Positions 17,264-26,979 are shown, numbered from the stretch's first letter. The stretch is DNA of 64,000 nt from JAFMKE01 sp037624485 (GCA_037624485.1 JASJJC010000008.1:1-64000), one strand, 5' to 3'. A program made the numbers and translations. The notes: generated from the letters alone by a model not told the origin.

Positions 17264-18397
17264 CTACTTGTTACTCGCCTGCACATCGATTAGAATCCCA
17301 TTACTTTCTAGAGCAGCTCTTATGGCTGTAAGTTGGTCTTCTAGTTCTGTTGTTTTTAGGGCTTGAGCATTTAACACTCCAACTTGATTTTTTAAGGCAG
17401 TATTTTCTTGCTGCAATTGCTCGATAAGCCGCTGCTGCTCTTGAGTAGCTGAAACATTTAGCATAGAGATAGCCTGATAATCGACAATTCGAAAATCATT
17501 AACTTCACGACCATAGACAAAAACCTGACCTGTTCTATCCTGATTGACATAAAATCCATCCTCAACCACGCTTGTAACCGTGGCTAAGACAACTGCATTA
17601 TCATCAAAAATGAGTTTTACATTATCTCCCGTTGTCACTTTTGTTCTCAAAGGAATAAACCCATCCTGCATACTTGCCAACTGGTAAATATCTGGTACAA
17701 CTGAAATAGATTGACCAACCGCTTCTGGATAAACCTTTTCAACCTGCTGAGCGATCACTTTTTTTATAGTACTATGACCCTTTGATTTATCCTTAAAAGT
17801 ATAATCTGTGATTTCTATATCCATTATTCTATCCAGGTCATTTTTGGCATCTGAAATTCCCACAATATCTTTAATTCTCTCATCAGATTCAGTATAAAAT
17901 TCTCGTGCTCTAATTCCCTCTGAAACCCACAAGCCCATATTTCTAAATCCAAATTGACCGCCTTCAGGACAACACTGTGTATAAGCAGAAAAGCCACACC
18001 CACCTGGGCAAACGTCACCACTTATAACACCATCAACTCTCAATCCCGAATTAAAATGACCGTCTCCATCAACATCAAGTTTATAACTTGGATTGGTTCC
18101 ACCAATACCGACATTTCCATTTCTTAAAACCATTTCAATCCCGGGAGTTTGTAAAGAAATCGTTGAATTTCCGAATAGTTTAGGGCCATCAAAGCTTCCG
18201 CCCTGATAAGCTAGGTAATGATTCCCATCCAAACCACCTCTCAATCGAAGTTGGTTGTCGTTTAAGGATATATTTCCTGCAACATCTAATTTTGCTTGTG
18301 GGCTATCTGTTCCTATTCCTACATTTTGAGCGTTTAGGGTAAAATTACAGGCAAAAAATAGGATAAGTAGGCAGGTTAAGTTCTTTAAATTTTTCAT
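17264..18397 (-). CDS. Tail-fibre-like exported protein with S74 chaperone domain
   Basis: A 377-residue protein with signal peptide (cleavage near LNAQ, residue 24). The N-terminal part has tail-fibre-like repeats (VGIGTDSPQAKLDVAGNISL and VGIGGTNPSYKLDVDGDGHF). From about residue 170 comes an intramolecular-chaperone domain of the peptidase S74 type: ESDERIKD with the Ser-Asp pair, IAQQVEKVYPEAV, DYQAISMLNVSATQEQQ, and a terminal coiled coil. Such domains trimerise fibres and cleave themselves off. In Bacteroidota they occur in surface proteins as well as phage fibres, and the signal peptide favours the former. It starts 28 nt after the T9SS-sorted gene. Confidence 0.82.
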   Translation of the reverse strand: MKNLKNLTCLLILFFACNFTLNAQNVGIGTDSPQAKLDVAGNISLNDNQLRLRGGLDGNHYLAYQGGSFDGPKLFGNSTISLQTPGIEMVLRNGNVGIGGTNPSYKLDVDGDGHFNSGLRVDGVISGDVCPGGCGFSAYTQCCPEGGQFGFRNMGLWVSEGIRAREFYTESDERIKDIVGISDAKNDLDRIMDIEITDYTFKDKSKGHSTIKKVIAQQVEKVYPEAVGQSISVVPDIYQLASMQDGFIPLRTKVTTGDNVKLIFDDNAVVLATVTSVVEDGFYVNQDRTGQVFVYGREVNDFRIVDYQAISMLNVSATQEQQRLIEQLQQENTALKNQVGVLNAQALKTTELEDQLTAIRAALESNGILIDVQASNK

Positions 18398-18425
18398 AGA
18401 GCAGTTTTTATTGAATGTTTATATT

Positions 18426-20156
18426 TTATTTAATGAATAGTTTTTGATTGGTGGTAGAAGCCTGCATTTCAAGAGAAAGAAAATAAACCCCTTCTTCCAA
18501 ATGCTTGGTTTGAATTAAAAATTGATCAATATCAGCTTGAATCCATAGTTGACTATTGACAACTAGTTTACCCAAAGCATCAAAGATTTTCAGCGCTGCT
18601 GCACCTTTTTCACTCGAGCGAATGGTGAGTGTAGATTCATATAATGATGGGTTAGGTGCCAAGCTTATTGATAGATTAGAATCCTTAGCTTTTAAAATTG
18701 CACTAACGATGTCACTATATTCATATTCACCGTTAAAATCTATTTGTTTTAAGCGATAATAATATCGGATGTTTGGCAAAAAATTATAATCCTTGAAAGC
18801 GTATATATTTATATCACTGCTCGTTCCATTACCATCTAGCCAGGCAATATTTTCGAAATTCTCGCCATCTGTGCTCCTTAGAATTTCAAAGCCTGAATTA
18901 TTTAACTCTGTAGCCGTTGCCCATTCCACCATGATATGGTTATCATTGCCATATGCTTCAAGTGACAATAATTCAACAGGAAGAGTTGAACTTAATGGGT
19001 CTGTGGAATGAAGTCTTAATGAGGATAAGCTTGTCTGGCCGCTGATTGAATACCCTGTCGGGTCAAGTACGAATCCGGGCTGCTGGGGGAAATCAGTTGT
19101 CCCAATTATAGGATTTGAAGATAAATCTCCGCCTACAACACCTTCTTTTGCGAGATAACGCAATACCACATTCTGGCAGCCTAGCGGGCCGATATCCAGA
19201 GCATCTACATCAGCTGAAGGACTCGGCATTACGGTAACTGTATATTCAACACTTCCGCTTGGAGATGCTTGTATTGCCCACTGATGATTTTGATCTCGGT
19301 CCAAAACAATTTGATCTAAAACTCCATCTGGACCTCCTGTGCAATCCATCAAGGTACTTGACCCTGATGCATTTGGATTGGTTCCAACATCATCATAAAC
19401 TTTATCAAAAACCAAAGGAACATCTCCATCCTCTAGATACACTAAAATATCATAAGGACTTGAAGCATTATTTGAAAAGGTAAATTGAATCGGTTGGGTT
19501 CCAGCATCCAGCGAACTGGGTTGTATTCCTATAGGAAATAAATAGGTGTTATTTCCATTTACCATCCACCTCAACTTACCCTCGATGTAATCATCTCCCA
19601 GGTTGGCTGAGGAAGAAGCGCCACTTATGGCTAATGGATCACTATTAAGCAAATACAACTCTTTTGAATATAAATCCCCATCATCAGAATGCGAGCTTAT
19701 ATCCGTACGAATGATTCCTCCGTCATTTTCAAAGCTAATACTGTTTTTTACATTTAAATTACTAGCTAAATCAATTCGAGTAGTTGAAGCTTTATCTATC
19801 TTTACATTATATAAATTATTTAAGCTAGCTAAGCCATTTAAATCACCGCTTATGATCTGGTTTGACGCACCGGAAAACCGCTCAACACCCGTAGATTCAT
19901 ATTTGGCATTTGTTTCATCTGCAGTATTCGTAAAGTTTCCTGTCAACTCAACAATACCGTCTATGTTTTGAAAAACGCCCTGATTGTTATTGATTTCTCC
20001 AGCTACAAATAAAGTGGGGTTTGTACCGTCATTGCCATCCACGTATACTTCAATGGTTGCAGAAAGATTATCTCCATCGACATAAAACTCATTTTGAGCT
20101 TTTAGATTTAGAGTAAAAACCAGAAAAACCAATGTAGTACAATAAAAGTTAGTCAT
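18426..20156 (-). CDS. T9SS-sorted secreted surface protein
   Basis: A 576-residue protein with signal peptide (FLVFTLNLKAQ). The central region is beta-rich without a domain I can name. Residues about 395-490 look like a fibronectin-type/Ig-like module (HIMVEWATATELNNSGFEILRSTDG, then YYYRLKQIDFNGEYEYSDI), which is common directly before T9SS domains. The last 75 residues (LSISLAPNPSLYESTLTI to KLFIK) are a type A T9SS sorting domain. First gene of the four-gene operon running down to 15669, with a -7 box 17 nt before its start. Confidence 0.85.
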   Translation of the reverse strand: MTNFYCTTLVFLVFTLNLKAQNEFYVDGDNLSATIEVYVDGNDGTNPTLFVAGEINNNQGVFQNIDGIVELTGNFTNTADETNAKYESTGVERFSGASNQIISGDLNGLASLNNLYNVKIDKASTTRIDLASNLNVKNSISFENDGGIIRTDISSHSDDGDLYSKELYLLNSDPLAISGASSSANLGDDYIEGKLRWMVNGNNTYLFPIGIQPSSLDAGTQPIQFTFSNNASSPYDILVYLEDGDVPLVFDKVYDDVGTNPNASGSSTLMDCTGGPDGVLDQIVLDRDQNHQWAIQASPSGSVEYTVTVMPSPSADVDALDIGPLGCQNVVLRYLAKEGVVGGDLSSNPIIGTTDFPQQPGFVLDPTGYSISGQTSLSSLRLHSTDPLSSTLPVELLSLEAYGNDNHIMVEWATATELNNSGFEILRSTDGENFENIAWLDGNGTSSDINIYAFKDYNFLPNIRYYYRLKQIDFNGEYEYSDIVSAILKAKDSNLSISLAPNPSLYESTLTIRSSEKGAAALKIFDALGKLVVNSQLWIQADIDQFLIQTKHLEEGVYFLSLEMQASTTNQKLFIK

Positions 20157-20173
20157 AGATAGTTAGTTTTCAT

Positions 20174-20181
20174 CAAACTTA
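20174..20181 (-). promoter_or_regulatory. -7 box (TAAGTTTG, minus strand) of the secreted-protein operon
   Basis: A TAnnTTTG match 17 nt before the ATG at 20156. No other box is seen between the four genes, so this is the likely single promoter. Confidence 0.5.
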
Positions 20182-20314
20182 TGATTATGCCTCAGCATTT
20201 TGTGGATATATATCAAGAAGTTTTGCGTCATCCTAAGACTAAAGACTAAATTACTAGACAGTAATACCAAGAATAAACAAAACAAGTCTTATCATTGTTT
20301 CTTAAAGAAAGATT

Positions 20315-20872
20315 ATGAAAACAATATTTTTAGTATTATTAGCAGTTTGGAGTTGCGGATCGCCTACAGTCAACCAAGAAAACTTTTCAGAAGAAAAAAC
20401 AATCTACCAATTTAAAGTAGAAGACATAAACGGTAACACATTCGACTTTGCCGATTTAAAAGGGAAAAAAGTTATGATAGTTAATACCGCTTCCAATTGC
20501 GGCTTAACTCCTCAATATGAATATTTAGAAGAAGTCTATCAAGAATTTAAAGACCAAAATTTTGTTATTATTGGATTTCCCGCAAATAATTTTTTACATC
20601 AAGAACCTGGCAGCAACGATGACATTGCAGCATTCTGTAAAAAGAACTACGGCGTAAGCTTTCCCATGATGGCTAAGATTTCTGTGAAAGGAAAAGAAAT
20701 GAATGAATTTTATCAGTTTCTAACAATCAAGGAGCTAAATGGAGAGCAGGATAGCGATGTTGCTTGGAATTTTCAAAAATATCTTATTGGAGAAGAAGGT
20801 AAATTAGAAAAGGTAATCAAACCTAAGACTTTACCTAACGACGCTGAAGTTATTGATTGGATTAAGGAATAG
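20315..20872 (+). CDS. Glutathione peroxidase-family thiol peroxidase, lipoprotein
   Basis: A 185-residue peroxidase. The peroxidatic cysteine lies in NTASNCGLTPQY; WNFQKYLI gives the Trp-Asn of the active site, and the Gln position is in FPANNFLHQEPGSN. The N terminus has a lipobox-like signal (LLAVWSCGS), so the protein is probably anchored in the envelope. It reduces peroxides, most likely with thioredoxin because the enzyme has Cys rather than selenocysteine. Single gene followed by a strong terminator. Confidence 0.9.
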   Translation: MKTIFLVLLAVWSCGSPTVNQENFSEEKTIYQFKVEDINGNTFDFADLKGKKVMIVNTASNCGLTPQYEYLEEVYQEFKDQNFVIIGFPANNFLHQEPGSNDDIAAFCKKNYGVSFPMMAKISVKGKEMNEFYQFLTIKELNGEQDSDVAWNFQKYLIGEEGKLEKVIKPKTLPNDAEVIDWIKE

Positions 20873-20894
20873 GCTTTAAGCCATTGTTAAATTT

Positions 20895-20931
20895 AAAAGC
20901 AGGGCCCTCTTCGAGAAGAGACCCTGCTTTT
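20895..20931. terminator. Bidirectional terminator between the peroxidase and coiled-coil genes
   Basis: AAAAGCAGGG (20895-20904) pairs with CCCTGCTTTT (20922-20931), and an inner CTCTTC/GAAGAG stem extends the hairpin. It serves the convergent genes on both sides. Confidence 0.88.
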
Positions 20932-20982
20932 ATTTTGAATGCAGTTCTTTACAGAGTTTCTTTAAACCCAGGAGCTAAGCCT

Positions 20983-21984
20983 TCAGCCTCCTACCCTTGT
21001 TTTTTTAAGCAAACTTGCTAAAGTCTTCTTGACATCAGCCAACTTCTCTTCTTTTTCGACAAGTCGATTCTTTATCATGTCAATTTTTGCATCCAATAGC
21101 TTTACTTGAAATGCCATGCTCGCATAATCCTTGTTTCTTTCCTCCTTGGCAATCGTTCTTTTCTCCCAATCAACGGATTTCTGCATTTTCTCTACTATTC
21201 CCTCTAAATCTCCAACTCGTTTGTCGATTTTAGAATCAACAAGTTGATCTCGGGCTTCGCTCATTTTTTTGAACAAAGCATTTATACCCCCATCAATGTC
21301 ACTATAATCTTTTGAACGCAAGCCTGAAGTGTTTAAATCCTTCCGGATATCTTTTAAGCGCTCTACAGTAAATTTATAATTCGGCTTATCATCCAATTTT
21401 TCATTTAATATCTCCAGTTTCAAAAGCAAATCCTTCTTCGCTTCAACCGCCTTCCCTTTCAACTCTTTGTTGTGATCTTTTCGCAATGCCTTTAGTGCTT
21501 CGAAGAGAATGTCCAAGTTTGACTTGTACCTGTCTAAGTTTTTTTGAGTAACCATAGAATGATCCTGCTTAAAGGCAAGTATTCGATTCCAAAAAGCGGC
21601 ACATTCATCAAATACCTCTTGACTGTAATCATCAAGGACTGCGAGCTTTTCTTGCAGTAAAGTCAACTCCCCATCAAACCCTTGAAACATTCTGGTCACC
21701 ATCAAGGTATCTGCCCATTCTATTTCAATATCTCTTACTTTACCTACGTTTTCTACCTTAATACCATCCGTCAAAAGGTTGGCATCACTGATTGTACGCT
21801 TAAGTTTCTCTAAGGGTTCTGGTAAATAGCCCTTACCATTCGCCCAATTTTCAAGTTTTTCTCTTTCTACCTTGCTTTTTAAAAACAAATACAATAGCAC
21901 AGTCACCTCTACTTCTTCAAACTCAACCGCAATCCAAATGGAATTATCTAAATAATCTCCCTCTAACAAAAATCTTTTTCTCAT
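20983..21984 (-). CDS. Coiled-coil protein of unknown function
   Basis: A 333-residue soluble protein with no signal peptide or membrane segment. From about residue 95 to the end it is almost continuously helical, charged and heptad-rich. The middle segment (FWNRILAFKQDH..DRYKSNLDILFEALKALRKDHNKELK) recalls DUF349-type repeats but is too divergent for a firm call. The N-terminal 80 residues are beta-like and unrecognised. Divergent from the Nudix gene. Confidence 0.6.
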   Translation of the reverse strand: MRKRFLLEGDYLDNSIWIAVEFEEVEVTVLLYLFLKSKVEREKLENWANGKGYLPEPLEKLKRTISDANLLTDGIKVENVGKVRDIEIEWADTLMVTRMFQGFDGELTLLQEKLAVLDDYSQEVFDECAAFWNRILAFKQDHSMVTQKNLDRYKSNLDILFEALKALRKDHNKELKGKAVEAKKDLLLKLEILNEKLDDKPNYKFTVERLKDIRKDLNTSGLRSKDYSDIDGGINALFKKMSEARDQLVDSKIDKRVGDLEGIVEKMQKSVDWEKRTIAKEERNKDYASMAFQVKLLDAKIDMIKNRLVEKEEKLADVKKTLASLLKKTRVGG

Positions 21985-21995
21985 ACTACTTTGAC

Positions 21996-22003
21996 TATTT
22001 TTG
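21996..22003 (+). promoter_or_regulatory. -7 box (TATTTTTG) for the Nudix-YrdC pair
   Basis: A TAnnTTTG match 22 nt before the ATG at 22026. Confidence 0.45.
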
Positions 22004-22025
22004 CTTAACGAATAAGAACTAGCTC

Positions 22026-22658
22026 ATGCGCCTTCATCAAATATTGGACAAAATTAAACAAATTCAAGAAAATAATTTGCCTGGATTTGCAGCTCATGCT
22101 AAAATGAGCCCTCCTTTAAGAGGTAAATACAACGCCAATGATTTGAAAAAGTTCAACGCTAAAGAAAGTGCGGTTATGATTCTCTTGTATGAGAAGAATA
22201 ATCAAACACATATAGTCTTCACACAACGCCATGATTATGATGGCGCTCATAGTGGTCAAATCAGCTTCCCAGGTGGGAAAAAAGATGAATCGGACCATGA
22301 CTTAAGTCATACTGCACTTCGGGAAACATATGAAGAAATTGGTGTTCCGTTATCCAATGCGCATATTATTTCAACGCTGAGTTGGTTATATGTGCCTCCT
22401 AGCAATTTCGTTATATATCCATTTGTTGCACTAATAGAAGAAAAGCCTTCTTTTGTGCCCGAAGAAAAAGAGGTAAAAGAAATATTGGAGATCCCTCTAG
22501 AAGCCTTAGCGAATAAAGCAAACCAGAAAAACTACCATTTTCAAAACAAAAAGCTAAATATCAGCTTTGATAGTCCAAGCTATCAGGTCAATGGAAAAAT
22601 AATTTGGGGGGCAACGGCAATGATTTTAAGTGAACTCTTAACTATCTTAGAAGTATGA
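22026..22658 (+). CDS. Nudix hydrolase, CoA pyrophosphatase type
   Basis: A 210-residue Nudix enzyme. The box runs from GGKKDESDHD (from residue 83) through ALRETYEEIG (97-106) with the catalytic REx2EE glutamates. The preceding FTQRHDYDGAHSGQISFPGG is the CoA-pyrophosphatase (NudL/PCD1) signature region. It would hydrolyse CoA or acyl-CoA to 3',5'-ADP and phosphopantetheine. Its stop overlaps the start of the next gene by ATGA. Confidence 0.9.
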   Translation: MRLHQILDKIKQIQENNLPGFAAHAKMSPPLRGKYNANDLKKFNAKESAVMILLYEKNNQTHIVFTQRHDYDGAHSGQISFPGGKKDESDHDLSHTALRETYEEIGVPLSNAHIISTLSWLYVPPSNFVIYPFVALIEEKPSFVPEEKEVKEILEIPLEALANKANQKNYHFQNKKLNISFDSPSYQVNGKIIWGATAMILSELLTILEV

Positions 22659-23275
22659 TTTTGCGAATCGATAAAGATAGCCCAGATGAACGTCGCATTC
22701 AACAGGTTGTAGAATGTTTGCGTATGGGTGGGGTTATTATTTATCCCACAGACACAGTATATACATTGGGATGTGATATTAGCAATAAAAAAGCCTATGA
22801 AAAGGTGTGCGCTTTAAAAGATGTCAGACCTAATAAAGCAAATTTTTCTTTTGTTTGTTATGATTTGCGACATATTAGTGAGTACACCATCAGCCTTCCC
22901 ACACCTACATATAAGCTTATGCATCGCTTATTGCCCGGACCGTACACCTTTATTTTAAATGCAAACAAGACCATTCAACGACTTTTTGCTTATAAGAAAA
23001 AAGAAGTAGGTATTCGTGTGCCAAATCATGCTATACCCAGAGCAATAGTTCAGGAATTAGGTCATCCTATTCTTTCAGCCTCCATTAAAAATGAGGATGA
23101 GATTTTGGAATATATGACGGACCCTGAAGAGATCTATTACGAATACAAGGATATCGTCGATATTGTTATCGATGGCGGAGCAGGAATGAATGAACCATCC
23201 ACCATTATAAATTATACAGATAAGGAGCCTTTTTTAGTCAGACAAGGTCTTGGACCTATTGACATTATCAATTAA
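22655..23275 (+). CDS. YrdC/Sua5/YciO-family protein (threonylcarbamoyl-AMP synthase-like)
   Basis: A 206-residue protein with the YrdC fold: GGVIIYPTDTVYTLGCD, the ALKDVRPNKANFSFVC block, LLPGPYTFIL and VGIRVPNHAIPRAI. Enzymes of this fold make threonylcarbamoyl-AMP for the tRNA t6A37 modification. The KxRP/NKxxFS motif and the short C terminus are closer to the YciO branch, whose activity is weaker, so the exact role is open. Translationally coupled to the Nudix gene. Confidence 0.85.
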   Translation: MILRIDKDSPDERRIQQVVECLRMGGVIIYPTDTVYTLGCDISNKKAYEKVCALKDVRPNKANFSFVCYDLRHISEYTISLPTPTYKLMHRLLPGPYTFILNANKTIQRLFAYKKKEVGIRVPNHAIPRAIVQELGHPILSASIKNEDEILEYMTDPEEIYYEYKDIVDIVIDGGAGMNEPSTIINYTDKEPFLVRQGLGPIDIIN

Positions 23276-23548
23276 TTTTTAACTAGATGTACTAAAAATT
23301 TACTAAGCCTAGCTCCGCAAAAAGATAGCTTGCGCGAACGCATGACTTTAGAGGATCAATTTCATAAGCTCAGTAATAGAGATTAATGAAATTTAATCAC
23401 TCCAATAGTAGTTGAAGCTTTGGAAAAAATCTCAAGCAGTTAACCGCCATTATAAACCGATTTGAAGATGTAAACTTTATCCATAAAATTCTTGTTAGTA
23501 TTTCGTTAATACCTTTACAAAAATCTAGATACTTAAGGGCTATTTTTT

Positions 23549-23556
23549 TACCTTTG
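23549..23556 (+). promoter_or_regulatory. -7 box (TACCTTTG) for the TonB receptor at 23575
   Basis: A TAnnTTTG match 18 nt before the ATG. The preceding 270 bp (23276-23548) show no convincing gene. Confidence 0.5.
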
Positions 23557-23574
23557 CACTAAAATTACACCTCC

Positions 23575-25962
23575 ATGAAGCGTTACTTCTCATTCTGTAT
23601 TCTCTTAATGCAATTTGCTCATGCTCAAATGCCTGGCTTATCTATAAGCGGTAATGTCAAAGAACAACAGAGCAATAATCCAATGGAATATTGTACCATT
23701 TCAATTTTCGATGCAACTACCGAAGATTTAGTCACGGGCATTGTCAGTGATTTACAGGGAAACTTTATCGTAGACAAATTAAAGCCAGGCTTATATAACA
23801 TAGAAGTTTCTTTTATTGGCTTTGAAGCAAAGAGATTGGAAGATGTCATCTTGAGTATGGCTGAACCAAAGGTTAACATAGGAACGATATTTCTAGGAAC
23901 CGATGCCACTTTGGTCAACGAAGTTGAGGTCACTGCTTTGAAATCATCAGTTCGCTACGAACTGGATAAGAAAATTGTGGATGTAGATAAGAATATTGCA
24001 GCCGCTAATGGAACTGCTGTTGATATTCTTGCCACAGTCCCCTCTATTCAAACCAATATTGATGGTGATGTGAGCTTAAGAGGAAGTACGGGTTTTTTAG
24101 TACTTATTAATGGCCGCCCCTCGGTGCTGGATGCAAACGATGCCCTCAGGCAAATTCCTGCCAACACTATTGATAACATTGAAATAATAACCAACCCATC
24201 GGCAAGGTACGATGCAGAGGGTACTGCTGGGATTATTAACATTATCACCAAAAAGAAATCAAATGATGGAACCAGTGGAATATTAAATGTCCGCGGTGGC
24301 ACATTTAATAGTTTTGGTGGCGATGCAACGCTATCCATCAAAAAGAAAAAATTTACCTACACAATAGCGGGAAATTACAGGCATAATGAAAGACCAGGCA
24401 CATATAATTCTACCCTAAATACTATTTTTAATGATACCACAGTAAGTACGATAAATGATGGAGAAAAGGAAAGAATATTTAACAACTATAACGTTAAAGG
24501 CAGTATTGAATTTCGACCTACAGACGATCAGTATATTGTTGCTTCGTATACCTATGGTGGATGGAAAATGATTTTCAGGGATGAGCTTGATTTTAGTTTT
24601 ATTAATCGGACAACTGGTGATGAAGAAAATTTTGTGAATCGGAATGAAAGCAAGCGAAGTGGACCGTTCCATGAAGTTATTTTGGACTATGGGTATGACT
24701 TTAAAAATAAGAGTCAGTTCACGGCACATGCTTCTTTTAATAAGCGAGGTTTTGAAGAACTAGTTTTTAGTGAACGATTTGATGAGGCGGACAATTTAAT
24801 TTATGGAACCCAGAGCTCTGAGATAGGCCCTTCTCAGCGTATTCGTATAAATCTAGATTATCTGATCCCTGTGCAAGACCACAGCAAGTTTGAACTAGGC
24901 CTCATGCAACAATACGGTAAAAGTGATGAAGAAAATATTGCCTTTCAAAGGGATGTAGCCAGTAATGACTTAATAGAGCAAACTCAATTTTATAGTAATG
25001 TGGTGTACAAGAAAAATATCAGAGCATTCTACGGTATGTTTTCAAGCAAATGGGAAAAGCTGAGCTATCAATTTGGATTAAGAACAGAAAATACGATTAG
25101 GAATATCTATGTGAGGAATACCCAAACTACCTTTTTAGTTGATCGTCTGGATCTCTTCCCATCAGCCTCTTTGTCTGTCAACGTAAATGAGCAACATCAA
25201 TATTTCATAAACTACAGCAAGCGAATAAATAGACCCCGCGGCTGGTACCTTGAGCCTAACGCAATTTTCACAGATGCCAATACCTTGTGGCAAGGGAATC
25301 CGGAAATTCTGCCTGAATATATTCATGCTATTGAAACGGGCTGGTTATTTAATTTTAAGAAAAAAGGTTCTTGGAATAATGAAGTATACTTCAGAAGAGA
25401 GTTAAATGTGATGCAAATTGTTCGTGTTCCTCTCGATTTTGAGTTAACGCGTCAATTTCCTGAAAATATTGGGACCTCTAACACTTTAGGACTGGAGTCA
25501 AGTTTAAGTTTGTTGCCCTTTAAATGGTGGAATACTGATTTGATGGCCAATGTATTTTACTACAATCTTGAAGGCGCTTATGAGGATGAGGTATTCGATC
25601 GTTCTAGCTTCTCTTATATCCTGCGATGGAATAACTATTTCAAGTTATCTAAATCTACCAAGTTACAATTTAATGGTTCGTATAGCAGTCCTATCGTCAA
25701 TGCTCAAGGAAGAGAGAAATTTACTTACAGATTTGATGCTGGACTTAAGCAAGAATTTTGCGATGGTAAAATGAATTTAGGTATTCAAGTACGTGATTTG
25801 TTTAACACTTATGTAAGTCGAAGTAATCTGGATGGCACTAATTTTGATTTTCAAAGAGAGAATGATCCGAGAGGACCAAGTCTTGTATTCTCTGCGAGCT
25901 ATAGAATAAATAATTATAGAGCTAAAAAGCCTAACTACTCCAGCGGTGGTGGCGAATTTTAA
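23575..25962 (+). CDS. TonB-dependent receptor / outer-membrane beta-barrel family protein
   Basis: A 795-residue outer-membrane protein. The signal peptide ends near HAQ (residue 18). A carboxypeptidase-like regulatory domain follows at about 20-115 (SISGNVKEQQSNNPMEYCTISIFD, FEAKRLEDVILS), then a plug (VDILATVPSIQTNIDGDVSLRG, VLINGRPSVL, IEIITNPSARYDAEGTAGIINIITKK), then a C-terminal barrel of the OMP_b-brl_3 type with FINYSKRINRPRGWYLEPN. The ligand is unknown: no SusD partner is adjacent, and neighbours give no clue. Single gene with its own promoter. Confidence 0.9.
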   Translation: MKRYFSFCILLMQFAHAQMPGLSISGNVKEQQSNNPMEYCTISIFDATTEDLVTGIVSDLQGNFIVDKLKPGLYNIEVSFIGFEAKRLEDVILSMAEPKVNIGTIFLGTDATLVNEVEVTALKSSVRYELDKKIVDVDKNIAAANGTAVDILATVPSIQTNIDGDVSLRGSTGFLVLINGRPSVLDANDALRQIPANTIDNIEIITNPSARYDAEGTAGIINIITKKKSNDGTSGILNVRGGTFNSFGGDATLSIKKKKFTYTIAGNYRHNERPGTYNSTLNTIFNDTTVSTINDGEKERIFNNYNVKGSIEFRPTDDQYIVASYTYGGWKMIFRDELDFSFINRTTGDEENFVNRNESKRSGPFHEVILDYGYDFKNKSQFTAHASFNKRGFEELVFSERFDEADNLIYGTQSSEIGPSQRIRINLDYLIPVQDHSKFELGLMQQYGKSDEENIAFQRDVASNDLIEQTQFYSNVVYKKNIRAFYGMFSSKWEKLSYQFGLRTENTIRNIYVRNTQTTFLVDRLDLFPSASLSVNVNEQHQYFINYSKRINRPRGWYLEPNAIFTDANTLWQGNPEILPEYIHAIETGWLFNFKKKGSWNNEVYFRRELNVMQIVRVPLDFELTRQFPENIGTSNTLGLESSLSLLPFKWWNTDLMANVFYYNLEGAYEDEVFDRSSFSYILRWNNYFKLSKSTKLQFNGSYSSPIVNAQGREKFTYRFDAGLKQEFCDGKMNLGIQVRDLFNTYVSRSNLDGTNFDFQRENDPRGPSLVFSASYRINNYRAKKPNYSSGGGEF

Positions 25963-25968
25963 AGTGAT

Positions 25969-26005
25969 ATTAGTAAGCAGTTTATTTAAGCGACTGCCTA
26001 CTAAT
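25969..26005. terminator. Hairpin between convergent genes
   Basis: A 13-bp inverted repeat (25969-25981 with 25993-26005, one mismatch) with an 11-nt loop lies between two convergent stops. The T-tract is weak, so termination is likely but not certain. Confidence 0.55.
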
Positions 26006-26030
26006 GTTAACTTTTAAATGATTGAAAAGT

Positions 26031-26954
26031 CTATTTCAACTCAAAATTCGTCATGCCCAATAAATAACCTTCTTGGTACATTTCAGCTGTGTATGTTCCT
26101 GCTTGGGCAATGTTATGTGACCAATAAATACAAACTTTCTTATTTCCGCCATCAAAATTGAATGATGCAGCCTTTGAAAATCGGATTTCTTGACCATTTT
26201 CTTTGCTTGTAAAGCTTCCACTTCCTTCTTGCTCTAAGAACAACGATTCGCCATTTGGAGAAACTAGTCGCAACTGCATAACTACCTCACCTTCTTCACG
26301 CACTATGTTTTCACCCGTTTGGTAACAAACCATTATTTTCTCTACATTCTTCACCTTAGCAATTTCTTTCTCAACACCGCTATCCTTCACCTTGATTCCT
26401 ACAGCTGTTAACTCATCTGCCTGTAACAAAGATCCCAATTCAAATTTTTCAGAAAGATATTCTTTGTCTTGTGTCAGGTTTAAAGTCACATTTTTCTCAG
26501 TCATTAAATCCGTTTCTAAACGCATCTTAATGGCCAACAGCTCCTGATTCTCCTCACTTAACTTATCAATTTGCCCAATAAAAGCGGCGCGTTCTGTTTC
26601 AAACTCAATAATTTTTCCTTTAAGTTTATTCAACTCATTTTTATTGAACCCACTTTGATTTTTCCATTTTTGGATTTCTTCTAAGTGCAACTTTATATCC
26701 GCTTCTCTCTCTGCTAATACCGCATCTAAGTCAGTATTTATTCCTTTCATTTCATCCAATTCGGCAAGTTGTGCATTGAAGTTCGCCTGCAAACCAGATA
26801 AGTCATCTTGTAAACCAACAAGCTCTGTTTGGGTAACTTCTAAATCTTGCTGTCCTTTAAAAAGATAATATGCACCTACTAGATTAATTAATAATAGTAG
26901 AAAAATAATTACTAAATAGACCGTTTTTTTGGAACTCTTATTAGTTTTACTCAT
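26031..26954 (-). CDS. Membrane-anchored coiled-coil protein
   Basis: A 307-residue protein. One N-terminal membrane segment (VYLVIIFLLLLINLVGAYYLF, about 12-32) is followed by a long coiled coil (about 33-170) and a C-terminal beta-rich domain (about 180-307) ending in a jelly-roll-like segment (QLRLVSPNGESLF, KVCIYWSHNIAQAGTYTAEMYQEG). The topology suggests a periplasm-facing domain on a coiled-coil stalk. I do not recognise the family. Monocistronic, with a -7 box 25 nt upstream. Confidence 0.65.
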   Translation of the reverse strand: MSKTNKSSKKTVYLVIIFLLLLINLVGAYYLFKGQQDLEVTQTELVGLQDDLSGLQANFNAQLAELDEMKGINTDLDAVLAEREADIKLHLEEIQKWKNQSGFNKNELNKLKGKIIEFETERAAFIGQIDKLSEENQELLAIKMRLETDLMTEKNVTLNLTQDKEYLSEKFELGSLLQADELTAVGIKVKDSGVEKEIAKVKNVEKIMVCYQTGENIVREEGEVVMQLRLVSPNGESLFLEQEGSGSFTSKENGQEIRFSKAASFNFDGGNKKVCIYWSHNIAQAGTYTAEMYQEGYLLGMTNFELK

Positions 26955-26979
26955 AATTAAAAGGTATTTGTTTAAATAT

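Noticed and set aside
17264..18397. A prophage, suggested by the S74 tail-fibre domain
   Set aside because: The protein has a signal peptide and no phage structural, lysis or integrase genes are nearby. S74 domains are common in Bacteroidota surface proteins.
23300..23390. A gene fragment ending in a short ATG frame (MTLEDQFHKLSNRD)
   Set aside because: It has only 14 codons from the ATG, no start signal and no recognised family. It could be a relic but cannot be supported.
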